Made by a program: the position numbers and the translations under genes
Part shown: one piece after another, positions 34,949 to 45,171 of the stretch
Position numbering within the stretch: position 1 is the stretch's first letter
Layout of the letters: every line of letters begins with the position of its first letter
From: an uncultured Cohaesibacter sp.
GTDB lineage: Bacteria > Pseudomonadota > Alphaproteobacteria > Rhizobiales > Cohaesibacteraceae
NCBI RefSeq assembly: GCF_963677725.1
Contig: NZ_OY782507.1
Span: forward strand, 1,860,001 to 1,924,000
Reading direction: 5' to 3'
DNA length: 64,000 nt
Notes under the pieces: model-generated
What the model saw: the letters and a program-made list of their open reading frames with translations, nothing else
Databases searched by the model: none
What the model was told of the DNA's origin: nothing

Positions 34949-36643
34949 CTAGTCGTCGTCGCGGGCTTTCAGAGCGGCACCGAGAATATCGCCAAGGGAT
35001 GCGCCAGCGTCGGAAGACCCGAACTGAGCAATGGCTTCTTTCTCTTCTGCAACTTCCAGCGCCTTGATGGAGACGGACAGTTTGCGGTTTTTCTTGTCGA
35101 ACTGGGTGATGCGTGCGTCGACTTTTTCACCAACCTGGAAGCGGTCGGTGCGCTGGTCGCCACGGTCACGAGCGAGGTCACTACGGCGAATGAAGGCGTT
35201 CATGTCAGAGTCAACAACTTTGACTTCCAGACCGTTTTCTTTCACTTCGGTGATTTCACAGGTTACGATTGCACCACGCTTCATGTCGCCGGAAGCGTCT
35301 TCGAACGGATCGCTTTCAAGCTGCTTGATGCCAAGGGAAATACGCTCTTTGTCGACATCCACATCGAGGATGACGGCTTTGACCATATCGCCTTTGTTGT
35401 ATTCTTCGAGAACCTGCTCGCCAGGGCGGTTCCAGTCCAGATCGGACAGGTGAACCATGCCGTCGACGTCGCTTTCAAGGCCAATAAAGAGACCGAATTC
35501 GGTCTTGTTCTTGACTTCGCCTTCGACAACGGTGCCAGCTGGGTTGTTTTCAGCAAAGACAGCCCATGGATTGTCGAGGGTCTGTTTCAGGCCGAGAGAT
35601 ACGCGGCGCTTCACAGGATCAACTTCCAGAATCATCACTTCTACTTCCTGAGAGGTAGAAACGATTTTGCCCGGATGAACGTTCTTTTTGGTCCAGGACA
35701 TTTCAGAAACGTGGATCAGGCCTTCGATGCCCGGCTCCAGTTCAAGGAATGCGCCGTAATCGGTGATGTTGGTCACGCGACCGGTGAATTTGGCACCAAC
35801 AGGATAACGCTCTTCGATCTCGGTCCATGGATCAACTTCAAGCTGCTTCATGCCCAGGGAAATGCGGTGTGTTTCCTGATTGACGCGAACAATCTGAACC
35901 TTCACGGTCTGACCGATGGTCAGCACTTCGCTTGGATGGTTGATGCGGCGCCATGCAATATCGGTAACGTGCAACAGGCCGTCGATGCCACCCAGATCCA
36001 CGAATGCACCATAGTCGGTGATGTTTTTGACAACACCCTCGACGGTCTGGCCTTCTTTGAGGTTCTGAACCAGCTCGGTGCGCAGTTCTGCGCGGGTTTC
36101 TTCCAGAATGACACGGCGAGACACAACGATGTTGCCACGGCGCTTGTCCATTTTGAGGATCTGGAAAGGCTGTGGGTTGTGCATCAGCGGAGTCACGTCG
36201 CGAACCGGGCGGATATCCACCTGAGAGCGCGGCAGGAAGGCAACAGCGCCGTCCAGATCGACGGTGAAGCCGCCTTTGACCTGGTTGAAGATGACACCCT
36301 GAACTTTTTCTTCAGCTTCAAAGGCTTTTTCCAGCTTGCCCCAGCTCTCTTCACGACGTGCTTTGTCGCGGGAAAGGACAGCTTCGCCCATCGCATTTTC
36401 GATACGCTCGAGGTAAACTTCAACCTCGGAGCCAATCTCAAGACCACCGTCTTTTGCCTGTGCACCAAACTCCTTCAGCGCAACACGGCCTTCGACTTTC
36501 AAGCCAACATCGATGATTGCCATGTCCTTTTCGATGCCGACAACCGTACCTTTGATCACGGAACCTTCATGCGGCTCCGTTTCACTGAAGGACTGGTCGA
36601 GCAACGCGGCAAAATCGTCCATGGTCGGATTAAGATCGCTCAT
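34949..36643 (-). CDS. rpsA: 30S ribosomal protein S1
   Basis: A 564-aa protein with six S1 (OB-fold) repeats. Repeats 3–6 are the most regular, each opening with a GTVEGVVKNITDYGAFVDLGG-type core and closing with a HRISLGMKQL-type end. S1 brings mRNA to the 30S subunit. The start at 36643 has a textbook TAGGAGA ribosome binding site at 7 nt; the longer frame to 36700 is rejected. It follows cmk on the same strand, the conserved cmk–rpsA order, though a terminator between the two suggests its own promoter in 36644–36933. Confidence 0.97.
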   Translation of the reverse strand: MSDLNPTMDDFAALLDQSFSETEPHEGSVIKGTVVGIEKDMAIIDVGLKVEGRVALKEFGAQAKDGGLEIGSEVEVYLERIENAMGEAVLSRDKARREESWGKLEKAFEAEEKVQGVIFNQVKGGFTVDLDGAVAFLPRSQVDIRPVRDVTPLMHNPQPFQILKMDKRRGNIVVSRRVILEETRAELRTELVQNLKEGQTVEGVVKNITDYGAFVDLGGIDGLLHVTDIAWRRINHPSEVLTIGQTVKVQIVRVNQETHRISLGMKQLEVDPWTEIEERYPVGAKFTGRVTNITDYGAFLELEPGIEGLIHVSEMSWTKKNVHPGKIVSTSQEVEVMILEVDPVKRRVSLGLKQTLDNPWAVFAENNPAGTVVEGEVKNKTEFGLFIGLESDVDGMVHLSDLDWNRPGEQVLEEYNKGDMVKAVILDVDVDKERISLGIKQLESDPFEDASGDMKRGAIVTCEITEVKENGLEVKVVDSDMNAFIRRSDLARDRGDQRTDRFQVGEKVDARITQFDKKNRKLSVSIKALEVAEEKEAIAQFGSSDAGASLGDILGAALKARDDD

Positions 36644-36962
36644 AAAATCTCCTAAATAGCCCCCGATGGGGCCCGGCGCGCCAATTGGTTCGTGTTTCAC
36701 AAAGCTTCCTTCCGACCCTGTCTTTTACAAAGACAAGCCCACCCTTTGGAAAAAAGGTATGGTCCGGCGCGTAAACGGCCGGTCAGAAGCCGAATTTTTT
36801 GATATTCCGTCCCGAATCCAGGGAGGGTGTGGACAGGCCCGTCAAGGTCCCCTTGCTCACCTTGCCCTCATCCCCCGTTGCATCCTGCCGCACATATCCG
36901 AAAAAGTCTGATCAATCAGTCTGTTAGCGACGACAAAAAGGGCACGTATGCGCCCTCGCCCG
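36644..36962. other. cmk–rpsA intergenic region
   Basis: About 320 bp without a supported gene. It contains the cmk terminator (36934–36956), the rpsA ribosome binding site and presumably the rpsA promoter and leader. No S1 autoregulatory structure could be recognised by eye. Confidence 0.5.
36934..36956 (-). terminator. rho-independent terminator after cmk
   Basis: On the minus strand AGGGCGC pairs with GTGCCCT (7 bp, one G·T) around ATAC and is followed by TTTTTGTCG. It starts 7 bp after the cmk stop codon. Confidence 0.8.
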
Positions 36963-37595
36963 TCAAAGACTGCGATTTTTCTTTTCCTCAACGATGCGCA
37001 CGGCATGCTGGAATGCGCTTTCTATATCCAATTTTGATGTATCAAGCAAGTGGGCATCTTGTGCGGGCACCAACGGCGCAACCGCGCGGTTTTGGTCTCG
37101 TTCGTCGCGCTGTTTGACATCGGCAAGCACCTGCTCATAGTCGGCAGCCTCGCCGCGAGAGAGAATCTCGTCGGTACGGCGTCGGGCGCGGACTTCGGCG
37201 CTTGCTGTGACAAACAGCTTCACATCCGCGTCCGGGCAGACAACTGTGCCGATATCGCGGCCATCGAGCACCGCTCCGCCGGGGCGGTTGGCAAAGGCTC
37301 GCTGGGCTTCGAGCAAGGCGGTGCGGACCTTTGGCATCACCGCAACTCTGGAGGCCGCATCGCCGATTTCGTGGGCGGACAGAACAGAGCGGTCAAGGCT
37401 TGTGAGATCCAACGCACGCGCGGCGGCGACTGCCAGATCCTCATCAACCAGCGACTGATCGGCTGTCAGCAAGGCATGAGCCACGGCGCGGAAGGTCAGG
37501 CCCGTGTCCAGATGGGGGATATCGAGCATGGCGGCCAGTTTGCGCGCCATGGTTCCCTTGCCCGATGCTGCCGGGCCGTCAATTGCGATGATCAT
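36963..37595 (-). CDS. cmk: cytidylate kinase
   Basis: A 210-aa (d)CMP kinase. The P-loop is [19 protein letters not shown] (residues 3–21). The substrate site [11 protein letters not shown], the [21 protein letters not shown] block (around 118–138) and the lid arginines RARRRTDE are all present. It supplies CDP and dCDP. The ATG at 37595 gives the family start [15 protein letters not shown]; six extra residues to 37613 are unlikely. It lies upstream of rpsA as in most proteobacteria and ends in a terminator. Confidence 0.96.
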   Translation of the reverse strand: MIIAIDGPAASGKGTMARKLAAMLDIPHLDTGLTFRAVAHALLTADQSLVDEDLAVAAARALDLTSLDRSVLSAHEIGDAASRVAVMPKVRTALLEAQRAFANRPGGAVLDGRDIGTVVCPDADVKLFVTASAEVRARRRTDEILSRGEAADYEQVLADVKQRDERDQNRAVAPLVPAQDAHLLDTSKLDIESAFQHAVRIVEEKKNRSL

Positions 37596-37732
37596 GCACC
37601 AAAGTCTTTCCAAAGGTTAGCATGCGGGCCATGGATTGGGCCTCGGCATAGTTTGGCATTCCTTTATCCGAGTCGCCATGCAAGGGACAGGCCCTGATGA
37701 CATGTTTCACACCCCAGGAGCAGCAAAGCACG

Positions 37733-38494
37733 CTAGGGAAATTTACCTTGAATCTGCAAAAGACATTCGCTTTCGAGAAACTCCAAAGCCCGAAGGCCGT
37801 ACCAACAGAAGGCCTCGCCATCAACAAATGCATGTGCGAACGGCAAATCTGCCAAGGTGGCTTCTTCTCGCAAGAAGGGATATGGTTCGGAGGCAAACAG
37901 CAAAAGGGTCGTGGCCGGGTCGTAACGGTCCAGCTCAATGGTTGGATAGGCTTCAACCGAGGTTGCGATGTCGAGGCCGACCGCCGCCAGCACGCTGCCG
38001 ATGAAAGTTTGTCGGCTGACACTCTTCCATGGGTTTTTCCAGATCACATAAAGGATGGTCTCGATCGAGCCTGTTGGCTTTTGACCCCATTCGATCAAGC
38101 CGGGCAACGGCTGGCTAGGCGTCCATGCCTTGGCGGGCGCTGAGGCGATCTGCGCCCATCTGTCTGCAAACGCATCAAGGCGTGGAGACTGAAACAGGTC
38201 CGCCAATCGTCTTGTTTCTTGGGTGACATCGGCAATGCTTGTCACATGGGTCGCGTGCCAGGGTATCTCGGTTTGCTCCGTCATGACGCGGGCATTCTCT
38301 TCCCTGTCTAGCAAGATCCAATCCGGCTGCAAGGCCTTGATTGCGGGCCAATCCCAGTCCTTGGTTCCGCCCACAATCGGGACGCTCGCCAGCTCTTCTG
38401 CCGGATGGACGCAATATCGTGTGCGGCCGATGACCGAGACACCGGCCCGCACCAAGGTTTCCGTCCAGCTGGGGACAAGGGAGATTACCCGCAC
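37733..38494 (-). CDS. BtuF-like helical-backbone metal receptor, no signal peptide
   Basis: A 253-aa protein of the cobalamin/iron-siderophore binding-protein fold. It shows the opening RVISLVPSWTETLVRAG, then GRTRYCVHPAEE and the long-helix region, and ends with a C-terminal ALRALEFL-type helix. The best start is a GTG at 38494, giving MRVISLVPSWTE; a TTG at 38518 would overlap aroA. No signal peptide or lipobox is visible, unlike transport receptors such as BtuF, and no ABC partner genes adjoin. Its gene starts 4 bp after aroA on the same strand. It may be a cytoplasmic ligand-binding protein of unknown role. Confidence 0.75.
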   Translation of the reverse strand: MRVISLVPSWTETLVRAGVSVIGRTRYCVHPAEELASVPIVGGTKDWDWPAIKALQPDWILLDREENARVMTEQTEIPWHATHVTSIADVTQETRRLADLFQSPRLDAFADRWAQIASAPAKAWTPSQPLPGLIEWGQKPTGSIETILYVIWKNPWKSVSRQTFIGSVLAAVGLDIATSVEAYPTIELDRYDPATTLLLFASEPYPFLREEATLADLPFAHAFVDGEAFCWYGLRALEFLESECLLQIQGKFP

Positions 38495-38498
38495 AGCC

Positions 38499-39881
<1,383 letters not shown>

Positions 39882-40087
39882 CTAATGTGTCTTGTCAGCG
39901 GCCGAAATCATGATCAAACAGGCATCGACTTACACCAATTGACGCACTACGTCACGCCACTACACATATAAAAACGCAAATTGGTCCCGGTTTCGGCTTT
40001 TAGTTTTTGACAGGCAGCGCAAGGTTAGATAAGTGAGATGGTCAAACTCACACAAGATTCAACAATTCAAGTCGAAGAGGCAAAGCT

Positions 40088-40471
40088 GTGGCACGACCAG
40101 AATTGGGTACAAAACGCGTCTGTCTTGAATGCGGCGCCAAATATTATGACCTGAACCGCGATCCGATTACCTGCCCCAAATGTGGCACCATTTTCGAGAT
40201 GGACACTCCTAAACCCGCTGAAGTGGAGGAGGTTGTCGATCAGGAAGATGATGTTGTCGTTGAAGGTGAAGAGGCTGCTGATGAAGCAGGCGCAGAAGTC
40301 ATCTCTCTGGAAGATGCAGATGCCGAACAGGCAAATGACATCGATGTTCCGGATCTCGATGACGATGACAATAGCGATGACGATGCTGTCTTCCTTGACG
40401 AAGAGGAAGATGAAGAAGCGCTTGGCGCCATCGGTCTAGACGTTGCTGTTTCGTCCGACGACGAAGACTAA
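40088..40471 (+). CDS. TIGR02300-family zinc-ribbon protein with acidic tail
   Basis: A 127-aa alphaproteobacterial protein of unknown function. The N-terminal 40 residues form a zinc ribbon, KRVCLECGAKYYDLNRDPITCPKCG (two CxxC pairs), with the family's FYDLN-like core. The remainder is almost entirely Asp/Glu with short hydrophobic breaks, and is probably disordered. The frame opens with GTG after GAGG. It diverges from aroA and stands just before tRNA-Ala, as commonly seen in Rhizobiales. A strong terminator follows. Confidence 0.9.
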   Translation: MARPELGTKRVCLECGAKYYDLNRDPITCPKCGTIFEMDTPKPAEVEEVVDQEDDVVVEGEEAADEAGAEVISLEDADAEQANDIDVPDLDDDDNSDDDAVFLDEEEDEEALGAIGLDVAVSSDDED

Positions 40472-40528
40472 GCTGCGTTGAAGCGCTTTTGGCGCGGTCA
40501 GGCAAGCCGGACACCCAACCGGATTACC

Positions 40529-40558
40529 AAAAGCGTGACGTTTGTCGTCACGCTTTTT
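40529..40558 (+). terminator. rho-independent terminator after TIGR02300 gene
   Basis: AAAAGCGTGACG (40529–40540) pairs with CGTCACGCTTTT (40546–40557) around TTTGT, with a T-run following. Confidence 0.93.
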
Positions 40559-40705
40559 TCATATGCACTCCGTTTTACCCTTCATCGGAAAGGCTCTGTT
40601 GCATGTGCCTTGACGCAAATCGCGGCACTCTCCACAGGACATGGACGTCTTGCGCGCCAATTTTTCACAAGCTTTGGAAAAAGCGCATGCTGATGAAATT
40701 GGCTA

Positions 40706-40734
40706 TTGATTTCACGCAATCCCTTCAATATGTT
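40706..40734 (+). promoter_or_regulatory. probable sigma-70 promoter of tRNA-Ala
   Basis: TTGATT (40706–40711) and TATGTT (40729–40734) are separated by exactly 17 bp, and the tRNA starts 36 bp further on. The match is moderate but spacing and position fit. Confidence 0.4.
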
Positions 40735-40769
40735 CCGCTCACCACAGACGGGCAGCCGTTGCAAAATGT

Positions 40770-40845
40770 GGGGCTATAGCTCAGTTGGGAGAGCGCGTGA
40801 ATGGCATTCACGAGGTCAGCGGTTCGATCCCGCTTAGCTCCACCA
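40770..40845 (+). tRNA. tRNA-Ala (anticodon GGC)
   Basis: A 76-nt cloverleaf with a 7-bp acceptor stem GGGGCTA/TAGCTCC. It has a D-arm with AGCTCAGTTGGGAGAGC, a 5-bp anticodon stem CGTGA/TCACG around ATGGCAT (anticodon GGC) and a T-arm with GGTTCGATCCC. The 3' CCA is encoded in the DNA. The 3' end is the attachment site of the genomic island that follows; the tRNA sequence itself remains complete. Confidence 0.97.
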
Positions 40846-40848
40846 TTT
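40829..40848 (+). repeat. attL: left copy of the island att repeat
   Basis: CCCGCTTAGCTCCACCATTT covers the 3' T-stem and acceptor strand of tRNA-Ala, the CCA and ATTT. An identical copy lies at 54239–54258. A tyrosine integrase gene begins 98 bp downstream, which is the usual order for tRNA-targeted islands. Confidence 0.85.
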
Positions 40849-41123
40849 TCCCATTCCATTGATATATCTGCATAACGTATGATTTCAGGCGTTTGGCGTT
40901 TTGTGTCGGCACTCAAGGCTGGGACACAAGTCAGAGAACACCCCTTTGCCATGCGCCTCCAAAGACATCATTTGTCGGTGTAACAGATACTCATTTCGAA
41001 TTCGCGTTCCACAAGATCTTGTCGAACATCTCGGTCGTAGAGAGATCAAAAAGTCTCTTGGAACATCAGACGCGACCGAAGCCGCTCGCTTGGCTCGCTC
41101 CGAGCGCAATCGATGCGAAGAAG
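40849..41123 (+). repeat. long direct repeat, left copy (integrase start)
   Basis: This stretch, directly after attL, is closely similar to 54259–54535: leader, integrase start and first ~60 codons. Differences are scattered substitutions and a few indels. It marks two related integrases placed after two copies of the same att site. Confidence 0.85.
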
Positions 41124-41896
41124 AGTGGGACCAAATTCGCGCTCAACTCAAAAAAGAAAAGCGTATGGTAGACGATCTGACCGAAAGTCAGATTTGGTAT
41201 CTTGCAACCCGCTACCTCGTGAGCGAACTAAAGCGACAAGCTTGAAGCACGCCTTCTGAGACCTATTCGATTCAGGACGCTGAACAAGATCTCTGGCACC
41301 TTTCTCAATGGGACGATGTGTCGTCCTCTCTCCTGAAGGCAGCAAAACATGAACTTGATCAAGCGGAGATCGAAGTAAGAGCCCTTACGGCCAATGGCTT
41401 GGCACCGGCAGGCTTGATGACACTGCAACGCTTAATCCAATCCGCCATGATTGAGGCGCATAAACGGATGATGTTGGCGACTTTCCCAACATTCAAGACA
41501 GACCTTGATCCGAGATTTAGGGACGTTAGTGCAGACATGAAACTGCAACAACGATCCAACAAAACCTTGAATGAAGTGATAACTGCCTTTGAAAAGGCCC
41601 CTTCGCGCAACAAACCCGGCTCAAAAACCAAACTAAAACACAAAGCTCAGTTTCGTATCATGCGGGAGTTTTTCGGGGCCTATACGCCCGTAGCCGACAT
41701 CACACGTGAAGACACTCGCGCTTTCCGTTCCCTGATGCAAACACTTCCCAAAAACGCTCAAAAGCACGACCCAAAGCTCGACGTCAAAAAAGCAGTTCAA
41801 GCTGGAAAACGAGATGGAAGAAAACCCATGTCACCCGGAACTGCAAATGACTATCCTTCCATATCAAACCCAGCTTTACAGCTTCCAATTTGTTAA
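40946..41896 (+). pseudogene. tyrosine-type integrase, interrupted and truncated
   Basis: The frame opens at a TTG (40946) with an arm-type N-terminal domain, SFRIRVPQDLVEHLGRREI, typical of tRNA-targeting island integrases (DUF6538-like). An in-frame TGA at 41243 stops it, yet the same frame continues into a SAM-like core-binding domain (FREFFGAY-type region, ITREDTRAFRSLMQTLP) to about 41850. There it breaks off at SPGTANDY. The C-terminal catalytic domain with R-H-R-Y residues is missing altogether. The protein can therefore not be active. It belongs to the island that uses the adjacent tRNA-Ala end. Confidence 0.85.
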
Positions 41897-42400
41897 CTTT
41901 TCTCTTTATATCCCACCAAAGTGCTAAATATGTTCCTATCGTAAAATGTGAACCCGGGATCCAAACTCTGAAAAGGGCGGAAAGCGGACATTTCTGCGGC
42001 GCGAGATTTCCGGTGCCACTGGCAAAAGTGGCCATTTGAGGGACCACTAGGCGCATCTAGGGTGTGACCGCCGAGTGGTCATTGCTGTTGGAACAAGATC
42101 AATAACAGCTTTTGGCAGAAGCACATACTCGAAGAATCTTATGATATATCTCAGATCCATTTGTGTGGGGTGCTTTCTAGAGAATGGATGTAGGAGAATT
42201 CTTGGCGTCTCATAGCTCCATTATTCAAAGTGAAGATGAGATATATCAGAACCATAGGTTTCATAAGTATTATACTGGTAAAACATATGCCTATTTTGCT
42301 AATATAATTTGCTCATTTCTGATAAAAACTAATTGACTTCGGCTAACATCGAAGTCAATCTATAGATGTAATTAATTAACTTATGGCTATAGATTGTATT
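41897..42400. other. AT-rich gap in the island
   Basis: About 500 bp after the truncated integrase. No coding region or recognisable insertion-sequence end was found. The right part holds the inverted repeat at 42332–42359 and presumably the promoter of the next gene. Confidence 0.5.
42332..42359. promoter_or_regulatory. 10-bp inverted repeat upstream of secreted-protein gene
   Basis: ATTGACTTCG (42332–42341) and CGAAGTCAAT (42350–42359) form a perfect inverted repeat with an 8-bp centre, about 40 bp upstream of the chosen start of the next gene. It could be an operator or a leader hairpin; no T-run follows. Confidence 0.35.
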
Positions 42401-43387
42401 ATGACATCAAGACTTTTGAGCGCGATGCCAATTGTAGCATTCGCCATGATGCCTATGTGCCAAAGTGCCATGGCTCAGGCGATCAAGGCATCCGAACAGC
42501 CGAATTTTTACGCAAGTGTACGTGGATGGGACGTTTTTTCCATCACAGATTCTGAGTGGGGTTTTCAGGGATGTCGTGCGATCAAGAACGGTCGCAGTGG
42601 CATGATTATGATCGGCTACACTCCGATTGATCGTACGGCCAACAACGGTGACTGGCAGCTGATCGTTCCCACCCTGCATCAAGGAAGATATGATGGCGGC
42701 ATAGTTAGTGTCGATGGATATGAATATACCGGCCAGTTCGGATTTTCACAGGGTTGGGCAACAAAGCAGCTATCGGAGTATGAGCTTGCATCGATCAAGG
42801 ATGGCGACGTCCTGAGGGTCAAAATCAATGGGGATCCGGTTCCTTCCAGAAGCTGGGAGCTCAAGGGTTCAACGGCGGCATCCCTGAAAGCTTACGAATG
42901 CACCCATAAAGGTGGCATTGCGCCGAACAAAGTAACCCAACGATCGGCACCATCGACATTGCCGCCCGTGCCAAAGTCCGATCCGAAAAGTCCATTCCTG
43001 TTCTCCCCCGACGCAGGCAATCTTCCAGCTGGAAGCAAAATTGATTACTCATCGATAGGGAACTGCAAGTTCGTTTTCAGCCAGCCTTTCCGATGCTCCT
43101 TTTCTTTTTATGTCCCAGATCAACAGTATAAGCACACGTTCCTCATTGAAGATACATTCAATGAGAATCCATCTCTACTCGTTCGCATCAAGTCATCGAG
43201 TGAAATCCATGTATGGGAAACGGGTATGGTGCCCGGCAACGGCTTAGATCCCAAAGACTGGAAATTCCTTGGCGATTGGGAGATTGGCGGTTCAAACGGA
43301 GAATGTTTGCGCCCCAAGGACAACCAAAGTTCAGAGGCGAAGCGCAATCTCGGACAAGACAGCTGGGAGCTTTGCCTTCTTATGTAG
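42401..43387 (+). CDS. secreted protein of unknown function
   Basis: A 328-aa protein not recognised as any family. A signal peptide (about residues 1–26, ending SAMAQA) points to export. The N-terminal part (about 30–165) is rich in Trp, Tyr and Gly, with a Cys pair; a Pro/Ser linker follows (about 170–205). The C-terminal part (about 205–328) has four cysteines and mixed beta-type sequence, FVFSQPFRCSFSFYVPDQ. The start at 42401 gives the best signal peptide; a start at 42383 adds six residues, and neither has a clear ribosome binding site. It is the first intact cargo gene of the island. Confidence 0.65.
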   Translation: MTSRLLSAMPIVAFAMMPMCQSAMAQAIKASEQPNFYASVRGWDVFSITDSEWGFQGCRAIKNGRSGMIMIGYTPIDRTANNGDWQLIVPTLHQGRYDGGIVSVDGYEYTGQFGFSQGWATKQLSEYELASIKDGDVLRVKINGDPVPSRSWELKGSTAASLKAYECTHKGGIAPNKVTQRSAPSTLPPVPKSDPKSPFLFSPDAGNLPAGSKIDYSSIGNCKFVFSQPFRCSFSFYVPDQQYKHTFLIEDTFNENPSLLVRIKSSSEIHVWETGMVPGNGLDPKDWKFLGDWEIGGSNGECLRPKDNQSSEAKRNLGQDSWELCLLM

Positions 43388-43582
43388 GCGCGGGAAGAAA
43401 TGGTGCACATAGAATCTATTGATGTGCCCACTCAGATTTTTTCGAAGCCGCTTGTGGGGAGACCCAGAAAGCGTTTTTGATGAAGGCCATCTACTTTAGG
43501 GAAAAGCGGCTGGTTGCTTCGGATGGTGTCAATCCGTCTCGAGCCAGTTCCAGCCTATTGGCTCATTTGGGAGACATTCATC

Positions 43583-43978
43583 GTGAAAACCTCAAGAATT
43601 GTTGCGTCCCTGTTTCTGATCGTCGCTGCCGGGTCAGCCCATGCCGCGGGATCTAGCTTTCAGCGCTCCTGCTCGAGCATTCAGCTTCAACTCGAGCAAT
43701 ATAATGCGTGGATCGTCGCAGATTGTAAAAATGGCTATGGGGGCATTCAAAACAGCCGCGTCGCGATCGAAGGAATTGAAAATCGTTTTGGTCAGCTTCG
43801 GTATGAGAGTAGTGGCACAAGCTCTTTTCAGCGCAGTTGCCGCGAAGCCTGGCTGGAATGGAGTCACGATGCTGTCTGGTTGCATGCCTATTGTGGTGAT
43901 GGCAATGGTGGAGAGCGCAAATCATCGATTGAAATCCGAAACATCGAAAATCAACACGGTTGGCTCATTCGTAAGTGA
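43583..43978 (+). CDS. secreted CVNH (cyanovirin-N homologue)-like protein
   Basis: A 131-aa exported protein. The start is a GTG at 43583 behind GGGAGA (8 nt) and opens a clear signal peptide cleaved near SAHAA. The mature part is two tandem repeats of about 50 residues. Each starts SSFQRSC and continues with a second Cys (ADC or AYC) and GxGG. They end in VAIEGIENRFGQL and IEIRNIENQHGWL. This is the double-repeat pattern of the cyanovirin-N fold, which binds mannose-rich or other glycans. Paired cysteines fit the fold's disulfides. A carbohydrate-binding role is inferred; no partner is adjacent. Confidence 0.72.
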   Translation: MKTSRIVASLFLIVAAGSAHAAGSSFQRSCSSIQLQLEQYNAWIVADCKNGYGGIQNSRVAIEGIENRFGQLRYESSGTSSFQRSCREAWLEWSHDAVWLHAYCGDGNGGERKSSIEIRNIENQHGWLIRK

Positions 43979-44049
43979 ACGCGAAGTTGGAAACCGCGTG
44001 GGCAAGGTCGAGTTCAGACCGAACGCGCAACCGCAAAAGGAGAATAGCC

Positions 44050-44568
44050 ATGCTGAGAGAGCACTTTGCCCTCCTTTTCTGCCTTGCCTTTGTGGCGAGC
44101 TCGGTGTCGGCGAGCGCGCAGCCCGGGCATGTCCTCTACAAACGCGTCGGCACCATTAACGTCAATGCAGATTATTTGGGTCAGACTTTTGCTGGTTGCA
44201 GCGCATCCCTTCGTTCTGCCAACGGCGAACTTCGCTTTGGTTTGCGCGCAAACAATAACAAGTATTTCTGGTTCAAGAGCCCACCGGGTACTGAACATCC
44301 GGCGCTGTCGAAATCGCCTGCCGTCCCCATTTTCATGATGCTCGACAATTCAAAAACCCTTGTCTTCCGAAATCACAGTGTGCCCTTCATGTTCAATGAT
44401 GGCGGCTTGACGATGGTGGCCTTCGATGCCGAAACATCGGCCTTCCTTGAAACGCAGCGCAGCATCCAAATCAAGCAAGGCGGCCATATCCTGACTTGGA
44501 ACTTTGCGAATGGCCTTCTGAAAGAGGCGTTGCTCAATGTGTGGGACTGCGTTCAGGCCAAGAAATAA
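44050..44568 (+). CDS. small secreted protein of unknown function
   Basis: A 172-aa protein with a strong ribosome binding site (AAGGAGAA) before the ATG at 44050. Its signal peptide (about residues 1–23) ends SASAQ. The mature part has two cysteines (about positions 48 and 168) and a beta-rich look, for instance SIQIKQGGHILTWNFANG near the end. No family was recognised. It lies 71 bp after the CVNH-like gene on the same strand and 84 bp before another small exported protein, so the three may form one transcript. Confidence 0.65.
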   Translation: MLREHFALLFCLAFVASSVSASAQPGHVLYKRVGTINVNADYLGQTFAGCSASLRSANGELRFGLRANNNKYFWFKSPPGTEHPALSKSPAVPIFMMLDNSKTLVFRNHSVPFMFNDGGLTMVAFDAETSAFLETQRSIQIKQGGHILTWNFANGLLKEALLNVWDCVQAKK

Positions 44569-44652
44569 CCTCTTACTGAGCTGGATCAACAGAACAGCAA
44601 GTCATCAAACAGCGTTTTTACTCGCTGTAACCAAGACAAAATTGGAGAACTC

Positions 44653-45171
44653 ATGAGATTCGCTCGGACTTTTATTTTGCCTGCCGTTTTGGCGTGCTCC
44701 TTTGGCCTAACCAGCAATGCCATGGCGCAACAGGCGTCTCAATTCGAGAAGATTGGCGATTGGGAAATTATGCAACTCCGCAGCAATGGCAAAGTCGTCG
44801 CCTGCGAAACTTTTCGAATTGTCGGAACGGAAAAAGGCATCTTTTTCCGGCATGACAGAGAAAAATCGGTCATCGGCTTTAGCGATTTGGCGTCGGCAGC
44901 GTCTCCCTATCCAATCGACGTCAAAATGTGGTTTGACGACGATCCCAGTTCCAGCCAGACCTATGCCATGGAGAACTTCAAAGACCAGAATAGCTTTGAA
45001 TGGAGAGCTTTGCTTTTGTCAAACGATGAGCCATGGGGGGAGATGGACCTCTTTGCAAATGCATCAACCGTCCATTTTAGCTATGACACTGGTCACGGAC
45101 CGCACCAGGCCTCATTTGCTCTGAAAAATACCAATAAGGTGACCAAAAGAACCATTGCGTGCGTTCAATAA
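44653..45171 (+). CDS. small secreted protein, IalB/invasion-associated-like in size
   Basis: A 172-aa exported protein with a signal peptide ending NAMAQQ (about residue 25) and GGAGAA before the ATG. The mature part begins FEKIGDWEIMQLRSNGKVVACET and has just two cysteines, the second in the terminal RTIACVQ. The opening 'GDW' with an early Cys recalls alphaproteobacterial invasion-associated protein B (IalB) relatives, but the similarity is too short to claim. Third of three adjacent secreted proteins in the island. Confidence 0.6.
   Translation: MRFARTFILPAVLACSFGLTSNAMAQQASQFEKIGDWEIMQLRSNGKVVACETFRIVGTEKGIFFRHDREKSVIGFSDLASAASPYPIDVKMWFDDDPSSSQTYAMENFKDQNSFEWRALLLSNDEPWGEMDLFANASTVHFSYDTGHGPHQASFALKNTNKVTKRTIACVQ

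Noticed and set aside
34919-36655. 578-codon open frame on the plus strand opposite rpsA
   Set aside because: It is an antisense shadow of the well-supported S1 gene, with low-complexity repeated composition that mirrors the S1 repeats and no ribosome binding site.
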